From: Mesodorylaimus sp. YZB2_4
Taxonomy: Eukaryota > Nematoda > Enoplea > Dorylaimida > Dorylaimidae
Assembly (NCBI GenBank): GCA_030248295.1
Contig: JASANH010000265.1
Coordinates: 62,001-126,000 of the forward strand
Direction of reading: 5' to 3'
Length of the DNA: 64,000 nt
The position numbers and the translations under genes were made by a program. The notes under the pieces were generated by a model. It was not told the origin of the DNA. It ran no database searches and was given only the letters and a program-made list of their open reading frames with translations. Positions 45,420 through 56,462 of this stretch are shown here, piece by piece (position 1 is the stretch's first letter; each line of letters opens with the position of its first letter).

Positions 45420-46860
45420 ATCGATTAAGCATGTCAAGTTCAGCTTACTTGTTGGCAAAGCTTTCTAAGATCAAGAAAAGGTAACTTTTAAATGTTTGTA
45501 ATAAAATGATTGAAGTTGAAGAAACCCTTTTTCATAAACTGTAGTTACTTTCATTTTATTTTAATTATACCAACTGCTATTCAACAGGGACCTCGCCTAG
45601 CTTATAACTCTTTTCACTCCAGGCCTGCAGGAAATGATGAAGCACTACAATAATCGTTAAGATTTTGCAACTTCCCTCTACATTTGGACAAAAATTCGAA
45701 TGGATCGATGTTTTTACGATTGTAGTAGGCGTGTTTGGCCTGTGGAGGAGGTAGTGCATCTGGTTGCCTTGACTGGCCGCCTTATACACGGAGCAGCGTA
45801 TTGCCTTGCCTTCGTTGGCCAGTCGATACGCTCCTCCAGGCGAGGCTGAAACCCGTCGGGTTGATGTCTTAGGCACCTACGACTAGGTGACCTGCCTAGT
45901 CCCCGTGTTATCTGCTCCAATGTAGGGCTACTCCGCCTATTACACGGTAACTAGCGTTTTGAAGATAACATAATGCACCTCCAACTCGCGATTAAGGTGA
46001 TTCGAACTAGCAATTCGTCTAGCTGCGTTTCGTTTCTCTTTGAGAGATGTACGAACATCCGTTAACAGATTATTAATTTTTTAAAGCGTAGTAACTCGAA
46101 AACTGAATTTAACTGATTCTAAAAAGATTCAGTTACAGTTAAATTCAGTTTTTGCTGGAGATTCAATTTTCAGTTACAGTTAACTGAATTAAAAAGATTC
46201 AATTAGCTGATAGATTTAGTTTCAATTTCAGTTAACTGTAACAACGCTACTCTGGACAAGGCTGAGCTCTTGAGCTATTGATCCGGTTGGGAGCCTGCCT
46301 TTTCTGCTGCGGTGCAACTTTTCCGTATCATCGCAAAGCATCACGCTCCTGGTTTCCACGGCGGGGCCCGAAAGGCGTTTCCTTTAATCCAAAACTCACT
46401 AGTTCAGGATGCTAACTTCTCCTGCCGTACTGGCCGATCAACTGATGCGCAAAAACCGCTTCATTCTTTTCGATGCGGAAGGTCTATACTTGAAATAACA
46501 AAAGCAAGGGCACCCGGCGAGGGTACACGTATGTCCGTACACGGAGCACTTTCAGGTTATGGACACGGCCACGGACTCGGCCACCACGCGTCCTCTGCGA
46601 ATGCTTTGCGACCGCAGCGAAGCGAGGTGCGCAGCCGCCCACCACTAGCCGCAAAAGGTATATTAGATATAGGGGCTGTCTAATAGGGAAAATCACTCGT
46701 AGAGTTTAACCGATCGCAAGGCTTATGATGCCATGTCAATAATATGCGTCACACGCATTAAATAAATGTGCCAAGGCACATGATTAGCGAAATACTGAAA
46801 AGCTTGACAGAAAAACCTCAGTGGGCATGTAGGCGATTTTACCCATTTTTTGGCCTGTTT
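45420..46860. other. Gene-free interval with TE-like scraps
   Basis: Besides a second GATTCAGTTACAGTT-type repeat at 46090-46245 I recognise nothing firm. CTGCCTTTTCTGCTG near 46294 recurs near 41880, in sequence that may be an old LINE. Confidence 0.4.
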
Positions 46861-46864
46861 GTTT

Positions 46865-47345
46865 AGATTACGCTCGCGCCTTTTTGAAGACGGTTAGGGA
46901 AGAGACGACTTCTTCCAAGATGCACTTTTTCCTGGTTTCTGTTTGGACATTTTATTTTGTATAGTAAAGTTACCTACCCGTTTGAGTGCATGTAAGAGCT
47001 TGGGTGTGAATAAAATATGGTATTGTATGCTGATCATAAATCATCGTCATTCACATTTCTTATCTTGCTAGAGTCTGAAATACAGTGAGATGAGCAAAAT
47101 CTTTCGCTTCTTCTCGCTTTAAAGTTTTGCAACAAATTCGACTTACAGTAGGTCAATGACACGAAATTGACGTCCTGGAGATCGACCCGTCGTTCGAAAA
47201 AGCTGCCTCATGGAAGAAGTTCGTCTCACTTCACCTAACCGTCTTCAAAAAGGCGACCAAAAAAGTAAAAAGAGAAAACAGAAAAAAAAACAAAACAAAA
47301 AACAAGTTTTACCACATCCAAACGTAATCTAAACGAAACCGTTTC
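46865..47345. repeat. Inverted-repeat unit, possible MITE
   Basis: TTAGATTACG, GCCTTTTTGAAGACGGTTAGG and ACTTCTTCCA at 46865-46920 recur in reverse complement between 47210 and 47335 in the same order. One arm is stretched by an A-rich insertion at 47260-47310. No coding content was found. Confidence 0.65.
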
Positions 47346-47819
47346 AAAAAATCAGCGCAATAAATTTGTACATGCTCGTAACTGCGCACCTGGCAGACGC
47401 CTATCCCACCAGGCCACGAGGCCGGTACAATGTGTCCAGCTGACGTAAGAGACCTGTGCGCGCTACTTGCGCGGGTTCAGTTGCATTTTTTTGTCATAAC
47501 ACCGTGTTCCGCACACAAAATTCGAAATTTTTTTGCTGATTTCTTTTTCAGATAAGGAGCAGTAATATTGAAAATGGTTTAGGAGGTCATCGCGAAAATG
47601 TTTAGCTGGGTTGAGTTGAGAAACACTTTTTACATCACTTCTGCCTGTTCTTGATGTTTTGTAGATTTATTTGTCGCATTTCGACGCGATTCCCCCCATT
47701 CCTAAACACTTTTTATTGCTATTTAGCTCCTAAACTTAAAAGTCCTCGAAATCAAACATCGTGGAGCCTTTGAGAAATGTTGAGCTTTATTTTCCAGGGA
47801 TTTTCGAGTCATTTTAGTT

Positions 47820-47950
47820 TCCAGCTTATTTAAAAAGTACAATATTTACTCTCTCTCTTTTACTCTCTGCTACAATATTAGCTCTCTGCTCTGCTTTAAA
47901 AAGTACAATATTTTTGCTCTCTCTTTTACTCTCTGCTCTTTTTTTTAAAC
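47820..47950. repeat. Tandem CTCTCT / AAAAAGTACAATATTT duplication
   Basis: TTAAAAAGTACAATATTT followed by a CTCTCTCTTTTACTCTCTGC stretch occurs twice, about 65-70 bases apart. Confidence 0.65.
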
Positions 47951-47999
47951 TCTTTAAATTTCATCGCCAAGATTCTCAGGTTCCTTTGTGTAGCAGAGC

Positions 48000-48740
48000 G
48001 ACATGACCGAAAGACAGAGCATACGTGGGTAGGAGAGGTCGCCACCGCTTATGGCGTGACTTTTTGGCCCAAGTGGGTGCAGAGATATCCCATTTCTGTC
48101 AGTTACATCCAAACGGTGTCCTCAGTTCCGGTTGTTTGGAAACAGATGCCAAGTCAAAGTCTTAAGGTGCCATGTGTGAGAATGACTTGAAACAAAACTT
48201 TGCCAATGGCGGAAAGGAACGCTGCATTGCATCCAGGCGGAATGTCCAGGCCGCTGGTGTGAACTGACAATGAGCCCTGCAGTTTAGGAATAGTCTTGTT
48301 AAATGATACGGACGCTGCCAAACCAGTTGGGGGCACCGAACAAGCTTTAATCGTTTCAGTTTAAAGTCCTACACCAAGTCATTGCTGCTCCCTTTAAGTT
48401 TTTCTTACTGGGAATGTACGAATCCCCAGAATACCACGCGTGAGCAACTGAATTGGATCCGATCGAGCATGCATTGTGTCATCTAAGGTTCTGCAGGGCC
48501 TTTACTAGAGATATGTGCTGGTGAATTTGGCATGGACAACGGACCAATTATTGTTCGGCTTCGTCAATGGGCACCTTCCAAAGGCAACTTGGAAAAGGAC
48601 CTAACGTTAGCTTGGTCAGCTGAGTGTTTAGAAGATTAACAAGGAATCTGCAGTAATTTAAGGCAATTTAGAGGTTTGCATTAAAAAAACCAGTAAATTT
48701 TTGTGGTTTTTCCAATTTTGGATTGTAGGGTCGCGCTGTC
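48000..48740. other. No gene recognised
   Basis: Only short two-sided frames are present. Nothing resembles an exon or repeat. Confidence 0.45.
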
Positions 48741-48779
48741 TCAGCTCCCCATAGGACTGAAAAACTGCTTTGTCTTCAG

Positions 48780-48885
48780 CTGACCACCAGCCATGATATG
48801 ATTAGGAAGGCCATGAGGTGACCAGCTCTCACGGCAGCTTGCCTCTGCGCGACTCCAACAGGAGCACCCCACACGAGATAAACCC
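48780..48885 (+). repeat. SINE body fragment, family B
   Basis: AGGTGACCAGCTCTCACGGC, then AGCTTGCCTCTGCG and CAGGAGCACC, are shared with 18405-18500. The AGCTTCCCTCTGCGTG part is also shared with the two full SINE copies at 43-44 kb. Confidence 0.5.
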
Positions 48886-49209
48886 CTGGCTGTGGCTGGG
48901 AGCCAAGCGCTGCTGGATGTCATCCTCCACATTTTTTCTAAAATACACAACAATGGGAATAGCCGCATTCGAATGCACAAGGCATGAGTAAATCGAAGAA
49001 GCAGTGATAAAACTGTCCGATGCAGCAGTAATTTGTGGGCGAGTAGACAACAATCGTTCAGGCAATAACTACCCCGATCATTCGGTTTTGCAGCAGCTAA
49101 CCACGAGGTTGAGGCGATATGAGCAGGCATGTCTGTTTCATAGAGTGTAAAGTTCACATCGGACAGAACTGTTGAGCCTGCTGACCTAACACTGAGGTCA
49201 TTGTTGAAG

Positions 49210-49358
49210 GTGAGATTTGCGGTGGCCAGTCGATCGCTGTTGGCGCAGTCTTTACAGCGCAATTCTTAGTTACGGGTTGTGTGAAACACGAGTAGGTGCT
49301 TACTGGCCGAGCAGATAATTGAAAGATAATAAAAATCAGGTTCTGTTTTCCGTTTTAG
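49210..49358 (+). other. Putative 5'-untranslated intron, PMP3 copy 2
   Basis: AAG/GTGAGA to CGTTTTAG, 149 bases, ending 48 bases before the start codon. It mirrors 40710-40852 of the other copy. Confidence 0.55.
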
Positions 49359-49406
49359 ATCTCGTGCGGCGTCTACGAGCCGATCAATTGTGCATCGAAA
49401 GCGAAA

Positions 49407-49660
49407 ATGCCAGGCGAACCTACTGTGGGAGTCATCATCTGCACAATTCTGATCCCGGTGAGTTTGTAGCGACTTTCCAGAAATTTCTGCACACCGAGCA
49501 CAAGTTAAATGCAAATTTCCTTTTGCAGTTTATCGGTGTTTGCTTATACGAAGGCGAATGCTGCAACAAATGGGTCTGCCTGACCTTGCTGGCAAGTTTT
49601 TTCTGTTATATTCCGGGTCTCATCGTCGGTCTGCTCATCATTTTTGGCAAAGTCAAGTGA
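49407..49660 (+). CDS. PMP3/UPF0057 small membrane peptide, copy 2
   Basis: This 60-residue peptide is read from two exons, 49407-49457 and 49529-49660 (GTGAGT to TTGCAG, phase 0, the same intron site as copy 1). Helix 1 reads VGVIICTILIPFIGVCLY, identical to copy 1 except Leu for Met. The loop keeps Cys-Cys-Asn-Lys-Trp, and helix 2 reads CYIPGLIVGLLIIF with the family G/CYxPG turn. About ten residues differ between the copies and both ORFs are intact, so both are probably under selection. The family is a tiny plasma-membrane protein. Upstream homology extends at least 330 bases. It is convergent with the MACPF gene, whose stop lies 497 bases away. Confidence 0.9.
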
Positions 49661-49788
49661 TTGTTCGGAACCGAAGCTCGTGTGAAACGGTGTGACAATT
49701 CGTATTTCCAGATGTTCATTTCGCGGCTTTGAGGCTGCCGTGTTTGTGAGTGCCTCGTCATGTATCGTTTTGGAGGTCGAGGTCTCAA

Positions 49789-49794
49789 AATAAA
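49789..49794 (+). terminator. Poly(A) signal, PMP3 copy 2
   Basis: AATAAA followed by AACTTT lies 129 bases after the stop, matching copy 1. Confidence 0.6.
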
Positions 49795-50119
49795 AACTTT
49801 GGAGTGCGTGTCCTGGTATTATCATTAGATTATCTGCACAGCGCAGCCCTACATTGCACTGAGGACCAAAATATGCTTTGAACAAGTCGGGGGGGGGGGG
49901 GGGAGACACTGCTTAAACAGTAGCAACCAAAAGATACAAGATGCGTGAACGTGAACCCGTACTGTACACCGAAAAAAGGAAACATTGCGAGCAGACAGAC
50001 CCTCCGCTTTCGTCAGGCGAGACTAAACCAAAAACTATAATGCACAGCACTAATTTTACTCCCTTCTCTCAAAACTGAAAAAAAGTAATGCGATGCGATG
50101 CGACTTTTTTTATGCTCCA

Positions 50120-50125
50120 TTTATT
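50120..50125 (-). terminator. Poly(A) signal of the MACPF gene
   Basis: AATAAA on the minus strand lies 32 bases past the MACPF stop codon. Confidence 0.6.
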
Positions 50126-50156
50126 GTTGCTGTATTACGCTCATCTCTATAGTTAG

Positions 50157-51623
50157 TCAGTGATCGAAAAAGAAAAAGGTTTCCATGGTGTTGCTACCCC
50201 TTCCTCCTCCTCCTCCAGACCATTGGCAACTATCACTGTACTTCATGTCTTCAAAATCGATATATGGCGGTTGGTTAAACGGCTGTCCTTCGGGGACGCC
50301 CGAATTCTTTTCGTAGTACATGGCGATCTGCGCTTTGACAAGAGATGATAAACGATTAATTATTTCACTTCTGACGCCCGAATTTTCTAGTTGCTTCTCA
50401 TTTATCAACTGGTATAACATATATCCGGATTTATCCAAGGGAGCGATATCATTTGGGAAAAAGCCAGGTTGCAGCATTTTATTCGCATGCATGGAGCCTT
50501 TCGTTGTCAGTCGGGATGATCGTAGCACTTTCACATACTCGTCGACCTTGCCTTTCTCCACTTTCCACAAGGACAATGTACTGTGCAACAGATTGGATGC
50601 TGATGCCAGACAAACATCGATCAATTGACCTTCACTAATATTGCTGGTATCGATGTAGTCATCCTGACTCACCCACGCCCCCATGACGACGCCGGTGATA
50701 TAATGCGTGCCGTAATCACGAATCAGAGCTTGTGCCATGTACTCTGCCAAGCAGGTGACGTTTACACCGCCTTCAAGTTCTTTCGCGATGGCGACGAGTC
50801 GTTTCTTGAATGCGGATGTCAGCTTAGCATCTTCGTTTAAAGACAAGGAATACGCGGTATATCGAAGCTGAGTGCGCAAAACATGAACGCCTGGACTGCT
50901 TAATTTACGTTTGGCTTCTCTGTAATCAGAGCTCAATAAACCAGACGAATTATAATCTGGGTTTGGTAAAGTTGAATTGAGATCGAATAAATGATCTGCT
51001 TGACTCTCCAGATTTATTCTTTCCGCTGTTCCTTTGAAATACTCGTCAAAACTCTTGTAATGATGCGCAACAGGATCGAAATCGACTTCTTTGATGTCCA
51101 CTGAATTGACATGATCTTGCAGCAATAATTTCCCATCAGTCGTTGTCTTGCACTTGGATAGGCTACTGTCAAAGACGCTGGTCAAAGGTACATTTCGCAA
51201 GTTGTCGTAGCCGAAGCCGACAAGTTGAGTGCGGTAAATTGGTTTGGTGAACCACTCCGACAAAGTTTCCGCCATGAAAGCGTTAGTCGTGTTGGCAGAA
51301 TCAATAGTGATCCCGCTGTCCATCAGCTGTTTGGCCAACATTTTGCGACATTCGAACGCTTCCTCCTTCTCTGTTTTATGTTTGCTCGAGGAAGCGTAGC
51401 CAAAGTCCGCATCGAAGGTTTGACAACTCGATAACTTCGCCAGAAGGATAACCTGAAAATGTCAGGAAAAGCGCGAAACAATTTGCTGAACAAAGTGTAT
51501 TGCATATCTCACAGTCTATAGTGTACAATAATCTTATAAGGTTACTTTCCCTAATCACTCTGCTTTTAGTACGAAAAGCTAATAGCTTACAGTCAATATC
51601 GTAATAAAAAAAGTTAAAGCCAT
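50157..51623 (-). CDS. Secreted MACPF-domain (perforin-2/MPEG1-like) protein, 2 exons
   Basis: Exon 1 is 51623-51591 and exon 2 is 51452-50157, split by a 138-base GTAAGC-TTTCAG phase 0 intron; the product is 442 residues. The intron cuts the signal peptide: MALTFFITILT comes from exon 1 and a hydrophobic stretch ending Ser-Ser-Cys opens exon 2. Visible landmarks are GFGYDNLRN near residue 92, Cys with TTTDG near 112, a paired-helix region, and the MACPF signature YGTHY at about 258-262 followed by small residues. This order parallels MPEG1/perforin-2, an innate-immune pore former. Unlike that family there is no transmembrane helix or membrane-proximal domain, and the chain ends after a Gly-rich stretch, so this is a short secreted form. 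I found no stop or frameshift. Pore formation is inference. Confidence 0.85.
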
Positions 51624-52120
51624 ATTTCCCGCTTTCAAGAAGAAGAATGCTGCGATACAATGAAGTTTTCTGGCAGAGTCTCCCGTATGAAGCTACAATA
51701 ATTTGAATCTAATGGATGTGATAAATTATATGACTTTCAGAAATCTCACTGTATGTTGACTTTTCTGATTGAATCTATCGCTTTAAAAGCACAATAATTT
51801 GATTGCAATGAATATGATAAATTGTTTAAAACGCGTTCATTTTTTATCTAGGGTAGATTTTTCGCTCGTTGATTCTTGAATGTCCACTATAGGCCACAAA
51901 GAAGCATTTCCATATAATGATCCTTAGCAACGCTTTTTTTCAGTGTCCTTTGAATATCCTTGGCAATTTTATTTGACCGACTGATTTGTAAAGAGCGTGC
52001 CATATTCTCAGTATACAGTCCAAAACTGTCACCGCTAACCGCCATTAGCAGTTGCGAGAGCTTGTAAGCTCTACCCTGACGTAACCCAAACGAAGATATA
52101 AAACCCACTCAAGCATGCAT
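51624..52120. other. Upstream of the MACPF gene
   Basis: AT-rich, with no coding content recognised. It presumably holds the MACPF promoter, but I see no clear TATA box at the expected distance. Confidence 0.4.
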
Positions 52121-52126
52121 TTACTG

Positions 52127-52240
52127 CCGAGGGAGCCCAGCCAACCTCGTTTCCCTTGCATTGGTTAGAGTAGGGTGGCTGGGCTGACATTTTCGTTGTC
52201 TGATAACAGATATTTTTTTAGAAATACAGTGTACTGTACG
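52127..52240 (+). repeat. Palindromic MITE-like repeat, left copy
   Basis: GAGGGAGCCCAGCCAACCT, then GGTGGCTGGGCTGAC and TTGTCTGATAACAGAT. The reverse complement lies at 55012-55115. Each copy is itself an imperfect palindrome around AGCCCAGCCA / TGGCTGGGCT. Confidence 0.7.
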
Positions 52241-52399
52241 TGCGCGTGAAGCGATGTGCAGTGATAGCATGGCGAGCCCTCTTCCTTCGGTCATGGAGGG
52301 GCTGTACTTTACAATCCATCAAGTTTAAGTGAGCTATTGAAAGACAGGGTTTCTGAGAGACTCGACCCAGGGCTGGCCAGTCAACTTTTTGATTCCCTT

Positions 52400-53700
52400 T
52401 TTATATGCTCTATTCTATTCTATTTCACTCTTGCTGGAGCACATGAATGCGCACTCAAAACAGCAAGCACAATGGATTCAGAGCTCAAATATAAGTCTAT
52501 TAAAAAAAAATAAATGGGAAGATAAAAAAAAGATAAAACCTTCATCAGTCAAATGTCAACTTCGAAATGGAGTCACGGAAAGATGCAAAGCTGAGAGTAG
52601 TCACATCTTACGGCAAGGAATTCCATAAATTTAAAACGGAATACAAGGAACTTTGCTTGAAACGCTCGAAATTCGGTTTTGAAACAATCAATTGATGAGG
52701 AGCATTAATTCTGGAGCTCGCACGCAATCCGGACTCCAGTCGATGAACAAAAAATGCATTAGGAAAGTCATGAATGCCGTTATAATATTTATAAAACTGA
52801 TACGATTTCAAACGCTTCCTACGAGCATAAAGGGACGACCAGCCAGTCTGAGCTAAAGCCTCATCATGAGTCAAATTCCAATTCCTCAAAAAAAGACGAA
52901 GAGCAAAAACCTGTGATCTCTCGAGCTCATCGATATCCTTTTTCGAGGTTGGATCCCACGAAACGCAGCCGTACTCCACAACTGACCCAATACACGAATT
53001 GTAAACTCTCGCCAACGCCTGCGCTAAACCAGACCGCCCAAACTTACGATTCAATGCAACAAGCATAGAATTAGCACGCTTACTAATATCCGAAATGTTC
53101 TTGAAAAATTTCAAGTCATAAGTAAGAAGAACACCTAAATATTTCACTGAGCTTGCAATACTCAAGGGAATTCCATTTTAAAAAAAGCGAACTTCGACTT
53201 TGGATGGGAGATGCACCATAACAAAAGACTAGTACTTGCGTTTTTGACGAATTGAAAAATAGCCCTGAAGAATTGATCTAAGCTTGAACAAATTTCAGAA
53301 CCGGTTGTACAAGCTGATTGACGCTGCCAATAAAATCGGTTGGAACCAACAATACCAAATCGTCCGCGTAAGCTTGAAGACGACAGCCAGGAAACCGCAT
53401 TTCAAAATCTTTCAGTAACTCGTCGAAATGAACGATAAATAAGGTCGGGCCGATGACGCTGCCTTGCGGAACACCACTCGGGACCGATACCGAGTTCGAT
53501 GCACAACCATTTACCGAAACATATGGAGATCGACCTCCCAAATACGAAGCAGTCCGCCAAACAATTTTTGGCGGTAAAAAATGCTTTTCTGATAATGAAC
53601 GCAGTTGCAGCGAGTGTGGCACTCTATCGAAAGCTTTTTGAATGTCTAAGAATACCCTATCGAAAGTACTTACAAAACTCATTGTCTTGGCGGAAGTGAA
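52400..53700 (-). mobile_element. LINE retrotransposon, 5'-truncated and decayed
   Basis: Reading on the minus strand, 53682-53278 carries the reverse-transcriptase palm: FLDIQKAFDRVPH (motif A), SGVPQGSVIGPTLF (motif B) and the catalytic YADDLVLL. A stretch with a stop and a frame change follows. Then 53165-52608 carries VKYLGVLLTYDLKFFKN (thumb) and the C-terminal VVEYGCVSWDPTSKKDIDEL and RRKRLKSYQFYKYY. The 3' side ends in a (GAATA)n-like tail near 52420-52440. No endonuclease domain is present, so it is a dead 5'-truncated copy of a CR1/jockey-like LINE. It lies between the inverted repeats at 52.1 and 55.1 kb. Confidence 0.85.
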
Positions 53701-55010
53701 ATTGTTCTAAAATGCCAATATGTGGAAATAAAGCACCTTAAAGGTCAAAAAGGGTCACTTTCGGTCGAAAAGTCATAACTTGCTTGGTTCTTGGTATGAA
53801 ACAGTTTATAAAATTCAGGAATGGCCGCTACATTTAAAGACGTTGTAGCAGCTAATGTTAAGCTGGGGTGCAAGTAGTGCCAGAGGCTAGCTTCGGTCTC
53901 TGCCAGTATATCCTCCAGATAATTTTTCTCTTTAGGCTTCCGTCGCAGCAGTGTAAAGAAAAAGCGTTTTCGCGCAAAAAACGTTAAATTTTTCCTGATT
54001 CTCAGCAGTTTATGACAAGTTGCACCAGTCCGAAGAAATACATGCGCGCGAAAAAAAATTACATCGTATCAACAGGCGCGGTAGCTGCCTGTTTAGCCCA
54101 GCCACACAGATGCGCAATGTTGAGCTGGCAAATTTGCCCATCCATAACTCGACAACAAATCAACAAAAATGCACAAAATTTTGGGAATTAGCTATGTTTG
54201 CCATGGCTAATAATCGTGCAAAATTTTGTTGAAAATGGCTTAGCCGTTCTCGAGATCCAAAATGCTGTTCCAGAGATGACGACGGAAGACGACGACGTCC
54301 TGTCCACAGCAATAACCACTAAAGCTACGGACAAAAGAGTTGGTTTTTCAGAAAGCTCTCATGGCGCGAAGGATTGCTTTAAGGGTGTGATTTTAAGATT
54401 TGAGCTAATTAATTCTTTGTGCTCGAAAAACTGAATTTCAACGCATACCACCAGCAGGCGGAATACTTTGATTAGCCGTGCGGCGCTCGTAAGTGATGTT
54501 TCCGTTAGCCGTAGTTACCCTCCCTTAAAATTACGCCGAGACAAGTGTTCGGTCCTGATTAATTGGTTGAATATTTTGCTTTAGTTTGGTGGATTAGTTG
54601 GCTTCTTTTTATTGGTTTGATTTCCAAGCCCAAAGTTTTTGAAAAATCCACTCGCGATCCCCTGTACATTCTCTGTAGCAAAGAATATTTGTTGCGTAAC
54701 TTGAGCCCGATTTCCACCAGAAAATAAATGGAATGTTGATTTTTTTGCTGGCACAACCGGCACATTACGGCACCGGCACAGCCGGCAATGAAGTACTTTT
54801 TAAAGTGTGAAAACCCCCTGCCTATCAACAGCCGCATTAGTTGCCTGTTTAGACAAGCTACTCTGGAACTTATGCGCGGTATGCTACAGTGACAGAGCAT
54901 AACGTGGGAACCTTCTTTGTACGAAATTTGCGTCAGCTCAGGAGGACTAGACGACAAATTTCTTCTATCTTTTCTGAATTCCTAGCTAAAATGTGGGTAC
55001 GAAAAAGTAC
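53701..55010. other. No gene recognised
   Basis: TATCAACAG.CGC.GTAG.TGCCTGTTTAG-like sequence occurs near 54065 and again near 54828, an old duplication. Open frames here are two-sided and show no domain. Confidence 0.4.
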
Positions 55011-55011
55011 T

Positions 55012-55115
55012 GTTATTTTTAAAAAATCTGTTATCAGACAACAAAAAGGTCAGGCCAGCCACCCTACTATAACCAAATTCAAGGCGAGACAAGGTTGGCT
55101 GGGCTCCCTCGGCGG
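55012..55115 (-). repeat. Palindromic MITE-like repeat, right copy
   Basis: Reverse complement of 52127-52240: ATCTGTTATCAGACAA, then CAGCCACC and GGTTGGCTGGGCTCCCTCGG. The two copies enclose the LINE and about 2.8 kb of sequence. Confidence 0.7.
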
Positions 55116-55741
55116 AGTTTGTAAAAAAATTGTGATCAACCAGAATTGCTGCACTGTCGCTAATAAAAAGTGCAACTGGGCGTGTGCTAGATATACAGTA
55201 CTCGTGCCCTGCCACGACAGATGCAACCTTACTGCAGCATGTCCTCACTGTTTCCCAAGTGAGGTAACACATGGCAATCGTGTTCCAAAACCTCAAACTT
55301 CCGAACTTACTCCAAAATACGGATAAGTATATTGATGAGGGTGCTAGCCTCTGGTGAAAAACAGAAAGAATAAAATCCCGCAGGGAGTCGACACCACGAC
55401 TCCACGATGCACCGAGTACATCGCAGAGGCGTGCATTGTGGGTGAGTGTGAGAGTATGGCTATGAGCCTCGCCCTGAGCGCAACATAAACGCAGATATAT
55501 CACGTCTGGTCAAGCCACCTCAACAACCTCCCCCGACGATGACCGCGCCAGCAGCTCCCATAGCGTCAACATCAGCGATTTCCAGGGCCAGTCGATCAGC
55601 AGCACCAACCCAAGCACCATCGCGGAGTCGGGGGAATGATCTTCGGTCAAATCCAACCAAGACAGAACGATATCAACCAGAACCATATACTGGGAATAAG
55701 AAATAACGAGCGAGGACGCTTCCGTCTTCATCCCCGGCGTG

Positions 55742-56279
55742 TGTGATATGGTTATTTGGATTTGCCGCATAATGAGAGTGAGAATCTCTTCTTATGTCAG
55801 AACCAAAGCAAGCAAGCTCGTTAGGAATAGATACGTTTTATCTTATTGATTCTGCCATCAGGTTTTTCTGCACCTTGATTGGATTTTATTCTGGAGATTT
55901 GCATGACGACTGATTAGGCATAGGAACGTGCTTTATTCTGTTTTGCATATTGACTTCAGACTGCCTTCCAGTTTTCTTATTCGCACCGATCACCAACTAG
56001 TCTCACTATAGGCCTGTGCTGAAGAAAAGGTATATAAGGAGGAGCCCTGGGCATGTTAAGAGAGTGTATTCTCGTGCGCCACGTATTTCCGAGTAAACGC
56101 TATTTTTCGTCAGCATATTTTGGTTTTCTTTGGTCCTCTTATTGAATGGCACGACTTGTCGGCGCCAGTCGAACTCACGATCAGCGATACTTGCCGTACT
56201 AACGCACGTTGGGCAAGCTTTATTGAGTGACATGTGATTGGGACTGAGGCTAGGAACATTCCAGCCTAACTACATCACA
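55742..56279 (+). mobile_element. LTR of a gypsy-like element (538 bases)
   Basis: It starts TGTGATATGGTT and ends AACTACATCACA; these ends are inverted repeats with 10 of 12 matching. A TATA box (GGTATATAAGG) lies at 56031-56039. Just beyond the 3' end, CGGCGCCCGACAC resembles a tRNA primer-binding site (the lentiviral site starts TGGCGCCCGA). I find no second copy in the window, so this is a truncated insertion. Confidence 0.65.
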
Positions 56280-56462
56280 GAATAAATCGTTCGGCGCCCG
56301 ACACTTTTGTCTCGCGATTTGGCACGCTGTAATGTTCGATTCCCGAGGCAGCGAATGGACGACGTGTCTTGCACCCCCGAACTCGCCTCCGTGATCAGAC
56401 ATCTGAAACCTTGGCAAATATGGTTTATCAGAAAAAATCCCATTCTATACTTCGCTGATCGC

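Noticed and set aside
48741..49262. 173-codon minus-strand frame upstream of PMP3 copy 2, with a similar frame at 40601-40867
   Set aside because: The two look alike only because the upstream DNA was duplicated with PMP3. The frame overlaps the putative 5' untranslated exon and intron on the other strand and shows no domain. Frame-specific conservation in another species would change this.
54982..55503. 173-codon minus-strand frame
   Set aside because: It runs through the palindromic repeat and has no domain; chance opening is more likely.
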